Below, piece after piece: positions 1 to 8,774 of a DNA stretch of 33,647 nucleotides. Location of the stretch: the NCBI GenBank assembly GCA_023664725.1, contig JAMPFA010000002.1:198588-232234 (forward strand). Reading direction: 5' to 3'. The DNA comes from Roseburia sp. (GTDB lineage: Bacteria > Bacillota > Clostridia > Lachnospirales > Lachnospiraceae). A model generated the notes under the pieces. That model was given only the letters and a program-made list of their open reading frames with translations. It did no database searches and was not told where the DNA came from. Numbering within the stretch: position 1 is the stretch's first letter; each line of letters starts with the position of its first letter. The position numbers and the translations under genes are program-made.

Positions 1-717
1 GTAACCTGTACCATCGGAGGCATGTGCAAAGGCTCCGGCATGATCCATCCCAATATGTGTACCATGTTAAGCTTTGTCACCACAGACGCATCTATCTCCA
101 AAGAGCTTTTACAGGAGGCGTTAAAGGAAGATATCGTGGACACCTACAATATGATCTCCGTGGATGGGGACACCTCCACAAATGACACGGTGCTTCTCCT
201 GGCAAACGGCATGGCGGGGAATCGGGAAATCAATGAGAAAGACGAAAGCTATGCAGCCTTTAAAGAGGCGCTTAACTATATCAACACTACCCTGGCAAAA
301 GAGATGGCAGGGGACGGAGAGGGGGCAACCGCCCTTTTCGAGGTAAAAGTGATTGGGGCGAAGAGCAAGGAGCAGGCAAGGATCCTAAGCCGCAGCGTCG
401 TCTCATCCAATCTGGTAAAAGCGGCAATTTACGGGCATGATGCCAACTGTGGCAGAATCCTCTGTGCCTTTGGGTATTCCGGTGCAGAGTTTGACCCTGA
501 AAAAATAGATCTGTTTTATGAGAGCGCAGCGGGAAAAATTCAGGTAGTGTCAGACGGGAAAGCCCTGGTTTTCGATGAGGAGAAGGCGACACGGATCCTG
601 TCAGAGCCTGTGGTCACTGTCCTTGCAGATTTTAAAATGGGAGAATTTACCGCCACGGCATGGGGCTGCGACTTAACCTATGATTATGTAAAGATCAATG
701 CGGACTACCGTTCTTAA
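1..717 (+). CDS. argJ: Glutamate N-acetyltransferase / amino-acid acetyltransferase ArgJ, C-terminal part (5' end outside window)
   Basis: The reading frame is open from base 1, so the N-terminal part of the gene lies to the left of the window. ArgJ moves the acetyl group from N-acetylornithine to glutamate in the cyclic arginine pathway; bifunctional forms also use acetyl-CoA. The visible part starts with the processing region [14 protein letters not shown] followed by Cys-Thr-Met-Leu. The precursor cuts itself in front of this Thr (bases 61-63), which becomes the N-terminal nucleophile of the beta chain. The rest covers the beta chain, including the Asp-Thr-Ser-Thr-Asn-Asp-Thr segment and the C-terminal [13 protein letters not shown] typical of the family. 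The residue before the Thr is Cys, where Ala is the form I know best. argB follows 22 bp later. Mono- or bifunctionality cannot be told from sequence alone. Confidence 0.96.
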   Translation, partial: VTCTIGGMCKGSGMIHPNMCTMLSFVTTDASISKELLQEALKEDIVDTYNMISVDGDTSTNDTVLLLANGMAGNREINEKDESYAAFKEALNYINTTLAKEMAGDGEGATALFEVKVIGAKSKEQARILSRSVVSSNLVKAAIYGHDANCGRILCAFGYSGAEFDPEKIDLFYESAAGKIQVVSDGKALVFDEEKATRILSEPVVTVLADFKMGEFTATAWGCDLTYDYVKINADYRS

Positions 718-739
718 TAACAGAAAGAAGGGAACAAAA

Positions 740-1642
740 ATGGAAGACATTGCAATGAAAAATATACTGGAGAAGGCGGAAGTGCTCATTGAGGCCCTTC
801 CCTATATCCAGCGGTTTAACCGGAAGATCATCGTGGTAAAATACGGTGGAAGCGCCATGCTTGACGAAAATTTAAAGCGTCAGGTCATCGAGGATGTGAC
901 GCTTTTAAAGTTGGTTGGCTTTAAACCCATTATCGTTCACGGCGGCGGAAAAGATATCAGCAAGTGGGTGGAAAAGTCCGGCATGGAGCCGGAGTTTGTA
1001 GGCGGCCTCAGAAAGACGGATGCGGCCACCATGGAGATTGCGGAGATGGTGTTAAACCGGGTGAACAAATCTCTGGTGCAAAAAGTTCAGGTTTTGGGAG
1101 TCAATGCTGTCGGCATCAGCGGTAAAGACGGAGGCCTCCTTAAAGTGGAGAAAAAATATTCCGATGGACAGGACATCGGCTATGTGGGAGAAATCACAGA
1201 GGTAAATCCCAAAGTTTTATATGACCTTTTGGAAAAAGATTTTCTTCCCATTGTATGTCCCATTGGAATGGATGATAATTTTGAAACCTACAACATCAAT
1301 GCAGATGATGCGGCATGCGCCATTGCCAGGGCAATGAAAGCAGAAAAACTGGCGTTTTTGACAGATATTGAAGGGGTGTACAAAGACCCGGCGGACAAGG
1401 ATTCCCTGATTTCCGAACTGCCCATCGCAGAGGCAAAAGAGCTCATTGCAGGGGGAACCATCGGCGGAGGGATGCTGCCGAAGCTGAACAACTGTATCGA
1501 CGCCATGGAGAACGGCGTTTCCAGAGTACATATCTTAGACGGAAGGATTCCACACTGTCTTTTGTTGGAAATCTTTACCAACAAGGGAATTGGAACTGCA
1601 ATTTTAGGAGAGAAAGAAGAGAGGTACTACCATGAATCGTGA
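740..1642 (+). CDS. argB: Acetylglutamate kinase ArgB, arginine-sensitive type
   Basis: This enzyme phosphorylates N-acetylglutamate, the second step of arginine synthesis. The 300-aa protein shows the amino-acid kinase landmarks: VKYGGSAM (33-40), VHGGGK (66-71), [12 protein letters not shown] (185-196) and Lys248 in the GGGMLPKL loop. About 28 residues precede the first beta strand, including the EALPYIQRF helix. The C-terminus carries [15 protein letters not shown] (272-286). Both are hallmarks of the hexameric, arginine-inhibited enzymes, which fits a cyclic pathway with ArgJ. The frame is open to an upstream start at 698, but ATG 740 is preferred because GAAGGGAAC lies just upstream and the 698 start would overlap argJ by 20 bases. 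The stop overlaps argD by 11 bp, suggesting translational coupling. Confidence 0.96.
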   Translation: MEDIAMKNILEKAEVLIEALPYIQRFNRKIIVVKYGGSAMLDENLKRQVIEDVTLLKLVGFKPIIVHGGGKDISKWVEKSGMEPEFVGGLRKTDAATMEIAEMVLNRVNKSLVQKVQVLGVNAVGISGKDGGLLKVEKKYSDGQDIGYVGEITEVNPKVLYDLLEKDFLPIVCPIGMDDNFETYNINADDAACAIARAMKAEKLAFLTDIEGVYKDPADKDSLISELPIAEAKELIAGGTIGGGMLPKLNNCIDAMENGVSRVHILDGRIPHCLLLEIFTNKGIGTAILGEKEERYYHES

Positions 1643-2828
1643 ATCTTACATAAAAGAGGCGGAGCAGGATCTGCTTCACACCTATAATCGTTATGGAGTT
1701 GTGTTGGAAAAGGGAAAAGGCGTCTATCTCTTTGACACAGAGGGAAAAAAATATCTGGATTTTGCAGCAGGGATTGCAGTCTGCGCATTGGGATATGGCA
1801 ATGAGGAGTATGGCGATGCGCTAAAAAAACAGGTGGATAATCTGACCCACACCTCCAATCTTTACTACAATCCCCCTATTATAGAGGCAGCGGAGAGAGT
1901 GAAAAAAGTAAGCGGCATGGATCGGGTCTTTTTTACAAACAGTGGTACAGAGGCCATTGAGGGAGCCATAAAGGCGGCAAAAAAATATGCTTATACCAGA
2001 GACGGCCACGCAGGTCATGAGATTATCGCCATGAACCACTCTTTTCACGGGAGAAGTATAGGGGCATTGTCTGTCACAGGAAACAAGCATTACCAGGAGC
2101 CCTTTGAGCCTCTGCTTCCAGGGGTAAGCTTTGCAGCGTTTAACGACCTTAGCAGCGTGAAGACTCTGGTGACGGAAAAGACCTGTGCCATTATTTTAGA
2201 GACTGTCCAGGGAGAGGGGGGAATCTATCCGGCATCCAGAGAGTTTCTGGAAGGTGTGGCAAAGCTCTGCAAAGAGAAAGATATCCTCTTAATTTTAGAT
2301 GAGATCCAGTGCGGCATGGGAAGGACAGGAAAAATGTTTGCCTGGCAGCACTATGGCATCAAACCGGACATTATGACTGTTGCAAAGGCACTTGGCTGCG
2401 GCGTTCCGGTAGGGGCATTTCTCATGACAGAGCAGGTGGCGGAAAAGTCATTGTGCCCGGGGGACCACGGCACCACCTATGGCGGAAATCCCTTTGTGGG
2501 AGCGGCGGTAAGCAAGGTGCTTGAGATTATGGAGAGGGACAAGATCGCAGATCATGCAAAAGAAATGGGAGATTATCTGTGGACCTGCCTGGAGGGGATG
2601 AAGGAGAAGTATGACTTTGTCACAGACCACCGGGGTATAGGGCTTTTGCAGGGACTTGAAGTGACACTGCCCGTAGGGCAGATTTCCAATAAAGTGCTGG
2701 AAAAGGGACTGATCCTTATCACGGCTGGGACAAATGTGCTGCGTTTTGTGCCCCCTCTTGTCATTGAAAAGAACGATGTGGATGAGATGGCAGCGATATT
2801 AACTCAAGTGTTTGACGAGATGAAATAG
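1632..2828 (+). CDS. argD: Acetylornithine aminotransferase ArgD
   Basis: A PLP-dependent class-III aminotransferase of 398 aa that converts N-acetylglutamate semialdehyde to N-acetylornithine in the cytoplasm. Visible landmarks are [14 protein letters not shown] (103-116, phosphate contact), HSFHGRS (136-142), [12 protein letters not shown] (222-233, Asp223 contacting the PLP nitrogen) and the Schiff-base lysine K252 in TVAKALGCG. Length and motifs match the ArgD family, although LysN/succinylornithine activity cannot be excluded. The ATG lies inside the 3' end of argB, so the two are probably translated together. The next gene starts 15 bp after the stop with no visible terminator between. 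Confidence 0.95.
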   Translation: MNRESYIKEAEQDLLHTYNRYGVVLEKGKGVYLFDTEGKKYLDFAAGIAVCALGYGNEEYGDALKKQVDNLTHTSNLYYNPPIIEAAERVKKVSGMDRVFFTNSGTEAIEGAIKAAKKYAYTRDGHAGHEIIAMNHSFHGRSIGALSVTGNKHYQEPFEPLLPGVSFAAFNDLSSVKTLVTEKTCAIILETVQGEGGIYPASREFLEGVAKLCKEKDILLILDEIQCGMGRTGKMFAWQHYGIKPDIMTVAKALGCGVPVGAFLMTEQVAEKSLCPGDHGTTYGGNPFVGAAVSKVLEIMERDKIADHAKEMGDYLWTCLEGMKEKYDFVTDHRGIGLLQGLEVTLPVGQISNKVLEKGLILITAGTNVLRFVPPLVIEKNDVDEMAAILTQVFDEMK

Positions 2829-2843
2829 ATAAGGACAGGATCA

Positions 2844-4049
2844 ATGGAATCATCAAAAAATAAGAGAGAACTTTCCGCCTATATACTACTTTTGTTTGGC
2901 ACGGCGCTTATGATCAAATCCCACTATGCCAGGACGGAAAGTTTTGTGATACAGGAGGAATTGGCAGAAACAGAAGCTTTGGAAACGCTTAAGGAGCAAA
3001 AGCTTTTATCGGGAGAAGAAATCATTTTCTGGTATTACGGCTCAGAAAACAAAGAGTTTTTTGAAAACTGCGCAGAGGAATTCCAGGAGGAGACAGGGAT
3101 TGCTGTGAGTGTAGAAGAGCAGCAGTCCCTGAATTATTTTTCCGGAGTATACGATGCGTCAAAGACGGGGGAGGATATGCCGGATGTGTACCTTCTGCCC
3201 GCAGAACAGTTGGAGCAGGCATATCTCACCCAGGTCCTTTCGGCAAATGACAAAGATCTGCCGGAAAACTGTGCCAAAATGGCAGAGAGTGCATGTGCGC
3301 TTCGGGAGGATGGAAAACTGTACGGTTATCCCCTTTATTTTAACACCAGTGTGTTTGCTTACCGCACCGACTACTTTGAGAATTCTCCCGTCTCCATCCA
3401 GGAGATCATCGACTTTTCCATAGAGCATGAGCCTACCGAGGGTGTGGAAAAGCTCTTAGAGTGGGACTTATCCGATGCATGTGCCAATTTTGCCTTTCTG
3501 GGAGACGGTATTACCTTCGGGAAAGCGGAGGGATGCATTACGCCGGAGTATGGGGAGGAAGAGTTTGAGGCGTGCAAGACATTTTTCGGAAATCTTACGG
3601 CGGTGATCGCTCTGGACGAGGAGGAGCTTAGCAGCAGGAAGGTGGCGGAGGACTTTGCAGAGGGAAAGACGGTGGCTGTTTTGCTTCCCGCAGAGGAACT
3701 GGGAGAGCCTGAAGGTAACTTCGGAGTGGAAATGCTGCCGAAACTGAACGAGGAGCTTCCTATGTGTGCTGTATCGGAGACAACTGTGGTGTGTGTCAAC
3801 GGCATGACAGAGAAAAATCAGGCGGCACAGGAGTTTGCATCCTATGTATCTTCCCTGGCATCAGCAGAAAAATTAAGTGAGATGACAGGGCATATGCCGG
3901 TGATTCAGACTGCTCTGAAGGGAGAATTGCAGGACATTGCCTACCGGCAGTATGAAAATGGGCGGGCAAAACCTGACGGATTAAATGTCACAGATTTTTG
4001 GGTAAAATTCCAGAGCCAGGCGTTAAAGGTGTGGCATGATGCAGAATAG
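2844..4049 (+). CDS. Membrane-anchored extracellular solute-binding-like protein (SBP family 1/8 relative) without lipobox
   Basis: A 401-aa protein related to sugar-binding proteins of ABC transporters. After the N-terminus comes IIFWYYGSENKEFF followed by CAEEFQEETGIAVSV, the usual first strand and helix of this fold. PDVYLLPAEQL and GYPLYFNTSVFAYR are equivalents of conserved segments later in the fold. A hydrophobic stretch at about 12-24 is followed by Lys and has no lipobox cysteine and no good signal peptidase I site, so it is probably an uncleaved anchor with the body outside the cell. AGGACAGGA precedes the ATG. It sits 15 bp after argD and before the terminator at 4131, so it appears to be the last gene of the arginine operon. 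The ligand is unknown. It could be an orphan binding protein, a regulator of the neighbouring transporter, or a diverged copy of the 4399 gene. Confidence 0.75.
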   Translation: MESSKNKRELSAYILLLFGTALMIKSHYARTESFVIQEELAETEALETLKEQKLLSGEEIIFWYYGSENKEFFENCAEEFQEETGIAVSVEEQQSLNYFSGVYDASKTGEDMPDVYLLPAEQLEQAYLTQVLSANDKDLPENCAKMAESACALREDGKLYGYPLYFNTSVFAYRTDYFENSPVSIQEIIDFSIEHEPTEGVEKLLEWDLSDACANFAFLGDGITFGKAEGCITPEYGEEEFEACKTFFGNLTAVIALDEEELSSRKVAEDFAEGKTVAVLLPAEELGEPEGNFGVEMLPKLNEELPMCAVSETTVVCVNGMTEKNQAAQEFASYVSSLASAEKLSEMTGHMPVIQTALKGELQDIAYRQYENGRAKPDGLNVTDFWVKFQSQALKVWHDAE

Positions 4050-4130
4050 TAAAAAACAGTTTTTAAAAATGCAGATAAATTTGTATAGTTTTCTGAAAAT
4101 TTCACAAAATAGATCTAGATTAAGTAATCA

Positions 4131-4161
4131 ATACCCTACAGCTTTTGTAGGGTATTTTGTT
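4131..4161 (+). terminator. Rho-independent terminator of the arg operon
   Basis: ATACCCTACA and TGTAGGGTAT form a perfect 10-bp stem around a GCTTT loop and are followed by TTTGTTT. It ends transcription coming from the arg genes and the binding-protein-like gene before the sugar-transport promoter. Confidence 0.85.
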
Positions 4162-4275
4162 TGAGCAGACAGTATAGTTTTTTCGATTTTTGGAAATGCT
4201 ATAGTGAATTTCACCAAAAACCAATAGTCCAAATTATGGAAAATCACAAAATGTTCAAAGATTTTAAAAAAGGTA

Positions 4276-4303
4276 TTGCAATTTTTCAAAAAGATGTTAT
4301 AGT
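4276..4303 (+). promoter_or_regulatory. Promoter of the sugar-transport operon
   Basis: TTGCAA (4276-4281), a 16-bp spacer and TATAGT (4298-4303) make a good vegetative promoter. The predicted start is near 4310, just before the three operators. The rest of the 349-bp gap between 4050 and 4398 is very AT-rich. It holds the terminator at 4131 and two copies of GTATAGTTTT (4083 and 4172) whose meaning is unclear. I see no gene there. Confidence 0.7.
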
Positions 4304-4316
4304 AAATATATCAACT

Positions 4317-4352
4317 GAAAACGTTACCGGAAACGTTGCAGGAAACGTTTTC
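4317..4352 (+). promoter_or_regulatory. Three tandem LacI-type operator cores, 12-bp period
   Basis: The heptamer AAACGTT occurs at 4319, 4331 and 4343, exactly 12 bp apart, each inside a palindrome-like GRAAACGTTNNC unit. A central CG between A-rich and T-rich halves is the mark of LacI/GalR operators; the third unit, GGAAACGTTTTC, is nearly a perfect palindrome. They lie just downstream of the predicted start site, where a bound repressor would block RNA polymerase. The LacI-family protein encoded at 7700 is the natural candidate, and CcpA is an alternative because the sites resemble cre. Confidence 0.75.
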
Positions 4353-4398
4353 AGAAACAACAAATCAATTAGATTCATAACAAGCAGGAGGATGAAAG

Positions 4399-5817
4399 AT
4401 GAAGAAAAAAAGCGTGGCAACTTTATTAGTACTTTCTATGGCAGCAGGTTTATTTGCAGGATGCGGCGGAAGCGATGGCAGCACAGACAGCTCCAATACA
4501 AGTGATGCGGCAGACAAGGCTGAAACAGCAGACAGCGGTGATGCAGCAGCGCCTGCAGCTTCCGGAGACGGAGCAGTTTACTATCTGAACTTTAAACCGG
4601 AGCAGGATCAGCAGTGGCAGGATCTGGCAAAGGCTTACACAGATGAGACAGGAGTTCCTGTAACAGTCGTGACAGCAGCATCCGGAACATACGAGTCCAC
4701 ACTGAAATCTGAGATGGCAAAAACTGAGGCTCCTACCTTATTCCAGGTAAACGGACCGGTGGGATTGGCTTCCTGGAAAGATTACTGCTTAGACTTAAAA
4801 GACACAGATCTTTACTCTCAGGTAAAGAGCGATGACTTCGTATTAAAGGATGGAGATGCGGTAAGCGGCATCGCATATGTTATTGAGACTTACGGTCTGA
4901 TCTACAACAAGACAGTATTAAACGCATACTGCCAGATGGACGGTGCAAAAGTAGATTCCATTGACAAGATCAACAACTTTGCAACATTAAAAGAAGTAGC
5001 AGATGACATTCAGTCCCGTCTTGACGAGGTAAGCGAGGCAGCAGGTGATGGTTACAACCTGGCAGGAGCATTTACTTCCGCAGGTATGGATTCCTCCTCT
5101 GACTGGAGATTTAAGACTCACCTGGCAAACCTTCCGGTTTACTATGAATACGAAGAAAAAGGAATCGGTGAGACAGATGCCATTGAAGGTAAATTCCTTG
5201 ACCAGTACAAACAGATTTTTGACTTATATATTACAGATGCTACCTGTGAGCCGGCTATGATCGCAACAAAGACGGGTGATGACGCTACTGCTGAGTTTGC
5301 TTTAGGAGAGGCAGTATTCTACCAGAACGGTACATGGGCTTATCAGGATATCATTAATGCAGGTTTGCTTACAGATGATGACCTTGGCATGATGCCAATC
5401 TACATTGGAGCAGACGGCGAGGAGAATCAGGGACTCTGTACAGGTTCTGAGAACTACTGGTGTATCAACAAGAACGCTTCCGAGACAGATATCCAGGCAA
5501 CAGCAGACTTCTTAAACTGGGTAGTTACAAGTGATACAGGACGTGACAGTCTTGCAAACCAGATGGGATTCGTTACACCGTTTAAGGCTTTTGATGACGG
5601 TTACACACCGAGCAACGTACTGGTAAATGCTTCTAATGACTCTATCGCAGCCGGACAGACACAGGTATCCTGGTGCTTCACCACAATGCCTTCTGAGGCA
5701 TGGAAAGACGGTGTGGGCGCAGCTCTTACAGAGTACGCACAGGGTACCGGAGAGTGGGATGCTGTAGTTACCGCATTTGTTGACGGATGGAAGACAGAGT
5801 ACGACGCAACTCACTAA
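4399..5817 (+). CDS. Sugar ABC transporter substrate-binding lipoprotein (maltodextrin-type)
   Basis: This 472-aa lipoprotein captures the sugar outside the membrane and hands it to the two permeases encoded next. The signal peptide (1-21) ends in the lipobox LFAGC, so Cys22 should be lipidated. It is followed by a Ser/Asp/Ala-rich linker (about 23-55) that holds the protein off the membrane. The body begins YYLNFKPEQDQQWQDLAKAY and contains APTLFQVNGP and the GSENYWCINK segment typical of maltose/multiple-sugar binding proteins. AGGAGG lies 7 bases before the ATG. Codon use is strongly biased to a few codons, as in highly expressed genes. Alpha-glucoside specificity is inferred from malQ in the same cluster, not seen directly. 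Confidence 0.9.
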   Translation: MKKKSVATLLVLSMAAGLFAGCGGSDGSTDSSNTSDAADKAETADSGDAAAPAASGDGAVYYLNFKPEQDQQWQDLAKAYTDETGVPVTVVTAASGTYESTLKSEMAKTEAPTLFQVNGPVGLASWKDYCLDLKDTDLYSQVKSDDFVLKDGDAVSGIAYVIETYGLIYNKTVLNAYCQMDGAKVDSIDKINNFATLKEVADDIQSRLDEVSEAAGDGYNLAGAFTSAGMDSSSDWRFKTHLANLPVYYEYEEKGIGETDAIEGKFLDQYKQIFDLYITDATCEPAMIATKTGDDATAEFALGEAVFYQNGTWAYQDIINAGLLTDDDLGMMPIYIGADGEENQGLCTGSENYWCINKNASETDIQATADFLNWVVTSDTGRDSLANQMGFVTPFKAFDDGYTPSNVLVNASNDSIAAGQTQVSWCFTTMPSEAWKDGVGAALTEYAQGTGEWDAVVTAFVDGWKTEYDATH

Positions 5818-5871
5818 TCGATAAAATAGAAGGTGATTTTACTTTAAGAAACGTATTGTCAGGGATTTTGC

Positions 5872-5893
5872 GGAGGCGGGGATTCCCGCCTCC
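5872..5893 (+). other. GC-rich intercistronic hairpin between binding protein and permease genes
   Basis: GGAGGCGGG and CCCGCCTCC form a perfect 9-bp stem with a GATT loop. There is no U-tract, so it is unlikely to be a full terminator. Its position 3' of the binding-protein gene is where mRNA-stabilising or partial-termination hairpins give more binding protein than permease, the usual stoichiometry of these systems. Confidence 0.7.
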
Positions 5894-5916
5894 CATAAAA
5901 AGAAAGGAAAATAATT

Positions 5917-6759
5917 ATGGATAAGGCGATTAAGAGATATTTTCCCCTTTTTGCACTGCCGACTTTAGTGGCATTTACAATAGGATTTATAGTTCCTTTT
6001 GTTCTGGGTATCTACTTATCATTTTGTAAATTTACAACTGTAACAGATGCAAAGTTTGTGGGACTGAGTAATTATGCAAAAGCTTTTACAGATGGTACAT
6101 TTGGTCATTCCCTCTGGTACACTGCATTGTTTACGATTGTTTCTGTGATTTTAATTAATGTGCTGGCATTTGCCATTGCGATGCTTTTAACAAAGGGAAT
6201 TAGAGGAACCAACATATTCCGTACTGTCTTCTTTATGCCAAACCTGATCGGTGGTATCGTGTTAGGTTATATCTGGCAGCTGATCTTAAACGGTATCCTG
6301 GCAAATTTTGGAAGAACCTTGGTATACAGCTCTACATATGGGTTCTGGGGTTTGGTTGTTCTGATGTGCTGGCAGCAGATTGGTTATATGATGATCATCT
6401 ACATTGCAGGCATCCAGAATATTCCGGGAGAGCTGATCGAGGCTGCAAAAATTGACGGTGCAACAGCTCCTCAGGTATTGACTAATGTAACACTTCCCAT
6501 GGTAATGCCGTCCATTACTGTATGTACATTTTTGACATTGACAAACGGATTTAAATTGTTTGACCAGAACTTAGCCCTTACAAACGGTGCGCCTTCCGAC
6601 ATGTCACAGATGATGGCGTTAAATATCTATGACACGTTCTATACAAGACAGGGATTTGAGGGTGTAGGTCAGGCAAAAGCAGTTGTATTCTTTATCATTG
6701 TGGCAGTGATCGCAGTGGGACAGAATGTCATCACCAGAAGTAAGGAGGTGCAGCAGTAA
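5917..6759 (+). CDS. Sugar ABC transporter permease, MalF-like
   Basis: A 280-aa inner-membrane permease with six predicted membrane segments. The first is LPTLVAFTIGFIVPFVLGIY near residue 15, followed by an external segment with FVGLSNYAKAF. The cytoplasmic EAA loop, ELIEAAKIDGATAPQVL (172-188), contacts the ATPase. It lacks the large periplasmic P2 domain of E. coli MalF, as is usual for Gram-positive CUT1 permeases. AAAGGAAA precedes the ATG. Its stop overlaps the start of the second permease gene by one base (TAATG), so the two are made together and pair as a heterodimer. Confidence 0.92.
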   Translation: MDKAIKRYFPLFALPTLVAFTIGFIVPFVLGIYLSFCKFTTVTDAKFVGLSNYAKAFTDGTFGHSLWYTALFTIVSVILINVLAFAIAMLLTKGIRGTNIFRTVFFMPNLIGGIVLGYIWQLILNGILANFGRTLVYSSTYGFWGLVVLMCWQQIGYMMIIYIAGIQNIPGELIEAAKIDGATAPQVLTNVTLPMVMPSITVCTFLTLTNGFKLFDQNLALTNGAPSDMSQMMALNIYDTFYTRQGFEGVGQAKAVVFFIIVAVIAVGQNVITRSKEVQQ

Positions 6760-7625
6760 TGGCTAAAAATAAAGATAATCAGGTCAGTGCAGTGAGAAAA
6801 GCAAAACACGGTGCAGCTTGGAGCGTTTTCTTTTCCCTGTTGTCCATCGTGTATGTAATGCCAATCTTGATCGTTGTGATGAACTCTTTTAAGTTAAAGG
6901 CTTATGTAAACCGTTATCCTTTCAAAATTGGAACGGGTAAGATGTTTGTGGGGCTGGCAAACTATGTAGAAGGTATTAAGAAGACTAATTTTTTCAATGC
7001 CTTTGGTTACTCCTTATTTATCACTGTCTGCTCTGTGGCGGTGATTATCCTCTGCACATCTATGTGTGCATGGTACATTGTAAGGGTGAAGACCACATTT
7101 ACAAAGGTTATGTATATGTTGTGTCTCTTTTCCATGATCGTACCTTTCCAGATGGTAATGTTTACGTTATCAAAAATTGCAAATATGTTGCATTTGTCTA
7201 ATCCTGTTGGTATAATATTAGTATATTTGGGATTCGGTGCAGGTTTGGCGGTATTTATGTTTACCGGATTTGTGAAGAGCATTCCTCTTGAGATTGAGGA
7301 GGCGGCCATGATTGACGGATGTACGCCGATTCAGACATATTTCCAGGTGGTATTCCCAATCTTAAAGCCAACTGCAATCACTGTGGCAATCTTACAGGCT
7401 ATGTGGATATGGAACGATTACCTTCTCCCATATCTGGTATTGGATATCAAGAAATATAAGACAATTCCCATTGCAGTTCAGTACTTAAAGGGTGGTTACG
7501 GCTCTATCGACTGGGGCGCTATGATGGCAATGCTGGTGTTGGCAATCATTCCGATCATTATTTTCTATGCTGTCTGCCAGAAGTACATCATTGAGGGTGT
7601 TGTAGCAGGAGCAGTAAAAGGTTAA
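6759..7625 (+). CDS. Sugar ABC transporter permease, MalG-like
   Basis: The second 288-aa permease of the CUT1 sugar transporter, partner of the protein encoded immediately upstream. It has a first membrane segment at about 21-42 and five more, with the EAA loop EIEEAAMIDGCTPIQTYF at 178-195. The C-terminus ends in the conserved YIIEGVVAGAVKG, typical of MalG-type subunits. The usual ATPase gene (MsiK/MalK type) does not follow, so the complex presumably borrows a shared ATPase encoded elsewhere. An inverted repeat follows the stop codon before the regulator gene. Confidence 0.92.
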   Translation: MAKNKDNQVSAVRKAKHGAAWSVFFSLLSIVYVMPILIVVMNSFKLKAYVNRYPFKIGTGKMFVGLANYVEGIKKTNFFNAFGYSLFITVCSVAVIILCTSMCAWYIVRVKTTFTKVMYMLCLFSMIVPFQMVMFTLSKIANMLHLSNPVGIILVYLGFGAGLAVFMFTGFVKSIPLEIEEAAMIDGCTPIQTYFQVVFPILKPTAITVAILQAMWIWNDYLLPYLVLDIKKYKTIPIAVQYLKGGYGSIDWGAMMAMLVLAIIPIIIFYAVCQKYIIEGVVAGAVKG

Positions 7626-7639
7626 TATGTCATAAGAGA

Positions 7640-7674
7640 TGCGCCTCCCAGACCATAGCGGTTTCGGAGGCGCA
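7640..7674 (+). other. Intercistronic hairpin between permease and lacI-type gene
   Basis: TGCGCCTCC (7640-7648) pairs with GGAGGCGCA (7666-7674), a 9-bp stem around a 17-base loop. No run of T follows, so it is at most a weak terminator. The arms share the GGAGGCG/CGCCTCC core with the hairpin at 5872, so similar elements flank the permease pair. It may partly separate regulator and malQ expression from the transporter genes. Confidence 0.6.
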
Positions 7675-7699
7675 ATTAAATATAGGCAGGTAGAGGCAG

Positions 7700-8743
7700 A
7701 TGGTAACGATCAAAGATATTGCAAGGGAGTCGGGGTATTCCGTGAGTACGGTATCCCGTGTCTTAAACAACAGAAGGGATGTGAGTCCCGCTGCAAAAAA
7801 GAAAATTGAACAGGTGGTGGCGGAGTACAACTTTGTTCCAAACGATAATGCGAAACATTTAAAGCAGATGGGGAGCAAGACAGTTGTCATTCTGGTAAAG
7901 GGAAGCGGAAATATGCTTTTCGCAAATATTGTGGAAGAGATCCAGAGCATGGTGGAGCGCACCCAGTATACCCCTGTGGTGACGTACTTGGATGAAAACG
8001 AGGACGAGGTACAGCGGGCCATACGGATCAGCTGGGAGAGAAAACCCATGGGAATCCTGTTTTTGGGAGGAGATCCGGAGAATTTCAAAAGACAATTTGA
8101 CCAGGTAGACGTTCCCTCCGTGCTGGTGACAAACCAGGGAAAAAATTTTGGTGTTGCCAATCTGGCCAGCGTAGCCACAGATGATGTTCTGGCTGCGGAG
8201 ACGGCAGTGGATTATCTTTTGGAAAAAGGGCATCAAAACATAGGGATCATCGGTGGAGACTTGAATTTTTCCTACACCAGCAGGCAGAGGTATCAGGGAT
8301 GTATCCAGAGTTTTGAGAAGCATCATAAGGCCTTTGATGAGATACATAGCTATTCTGCTGCCAGGTTCAGTTTTGAGGGCGCTTACGGGGCTATGGAAAA
8401 ATTGCTGGCGATGAAACCGGACCTTACGGCGGTGTTTGCGATGAGCGATGTGATGGCTATCGGGGCGATTCGGGCATTAAAGGATCACGGCAGGAAAGTG
8501 CCCGAGGATATTTCTGTCATCGGATTTGACGGGATCACCTTGGCGGATTACTATAATCCAAAGCTTGCCACGATCAGGCAGCAGTACAAACTGCTGGCGA
8601 GGCGGAGTGTGGAGATTTTGTTTCATCTGGTGGACTTTAACGAGGATCCGGTTCATGAGGTGATCCCCTTTGAACTGGTGCAGGGTGAGAGTGTGATCTC
8701 AACAGGCCTTAAGCCGGAGGGCAAAATGGTTACGGATATTTGA
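7700..8743 (+). CDS. LacI-family transcriptional regulator
   Basis: A 347-aa repressor with an N-terminal helix-turn-helix (TIKDIARESGYSVSTVSRVL, 3-22). A hinge follows, with Leu54 in NAKHLKQ as the residue that wedges into the operator's central CG step. A periplasmic-binding-protein-like sensor domain follows (about 60-340), with the usual FAMSDVMAIGAIRALKDHG and PEDISVIGFDG segments. It is most likely the local sugar sensor that controls the transport operon through the AAACGTT sites at 4317-4352, and thereby its own expression. This link is inferred from position and operator type. GGCAGGTAGAGG lies before the ATG. malQ follows 31 bp downstream. Confidence 0.92.
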   Translation: MVTIKDIARESGYSVSTVSRVLNNRRDVSPAAKKKIEQVVAEYNFVPNDNAKHLKQMGSKTVVILVKGSGNMLFANIVEEIQSMVERTQYTPVVTYLDENEDEVQRAIRISWERKPMGILFLGGDPENFKRQFDQVDVPSVLVTNQGKNFGVANLASVATDDVLAAETAVDYLLEKGHQNIGIIGGDLNFSYTSRQRYQGCIQSFEKHHKAFDEIHSYSAARFSFEGAYGAMEKLLAMKPDLTAVFAMSDVMAIGAIRALKDHGRKVPEDISVIGFDGITLADYYNPKLATIRQQYKLLARRSVEILFHLVDFNEDPVHEVIPFELVQGESVISTGLKPEGKMVTDI

Positions 8744-8774
8744 GACTATTGACTTAGATTAGGAGAATGATCGT

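Noticed and set aside
4161-4505. 114-aa + strand frame covering the sugar-operon promoter
   Set aside because: It runs through the terminator tail, promoter and operators, overlaps the lipoprotein gene out of frame, and has no ribosome site.
7649-7665. cre-like sequence in the loop of the hairpin before the lacI-type gene
   Set aside because: Only the GAAACCGCTA core matches on the - strand; flanking consensus positions fail.
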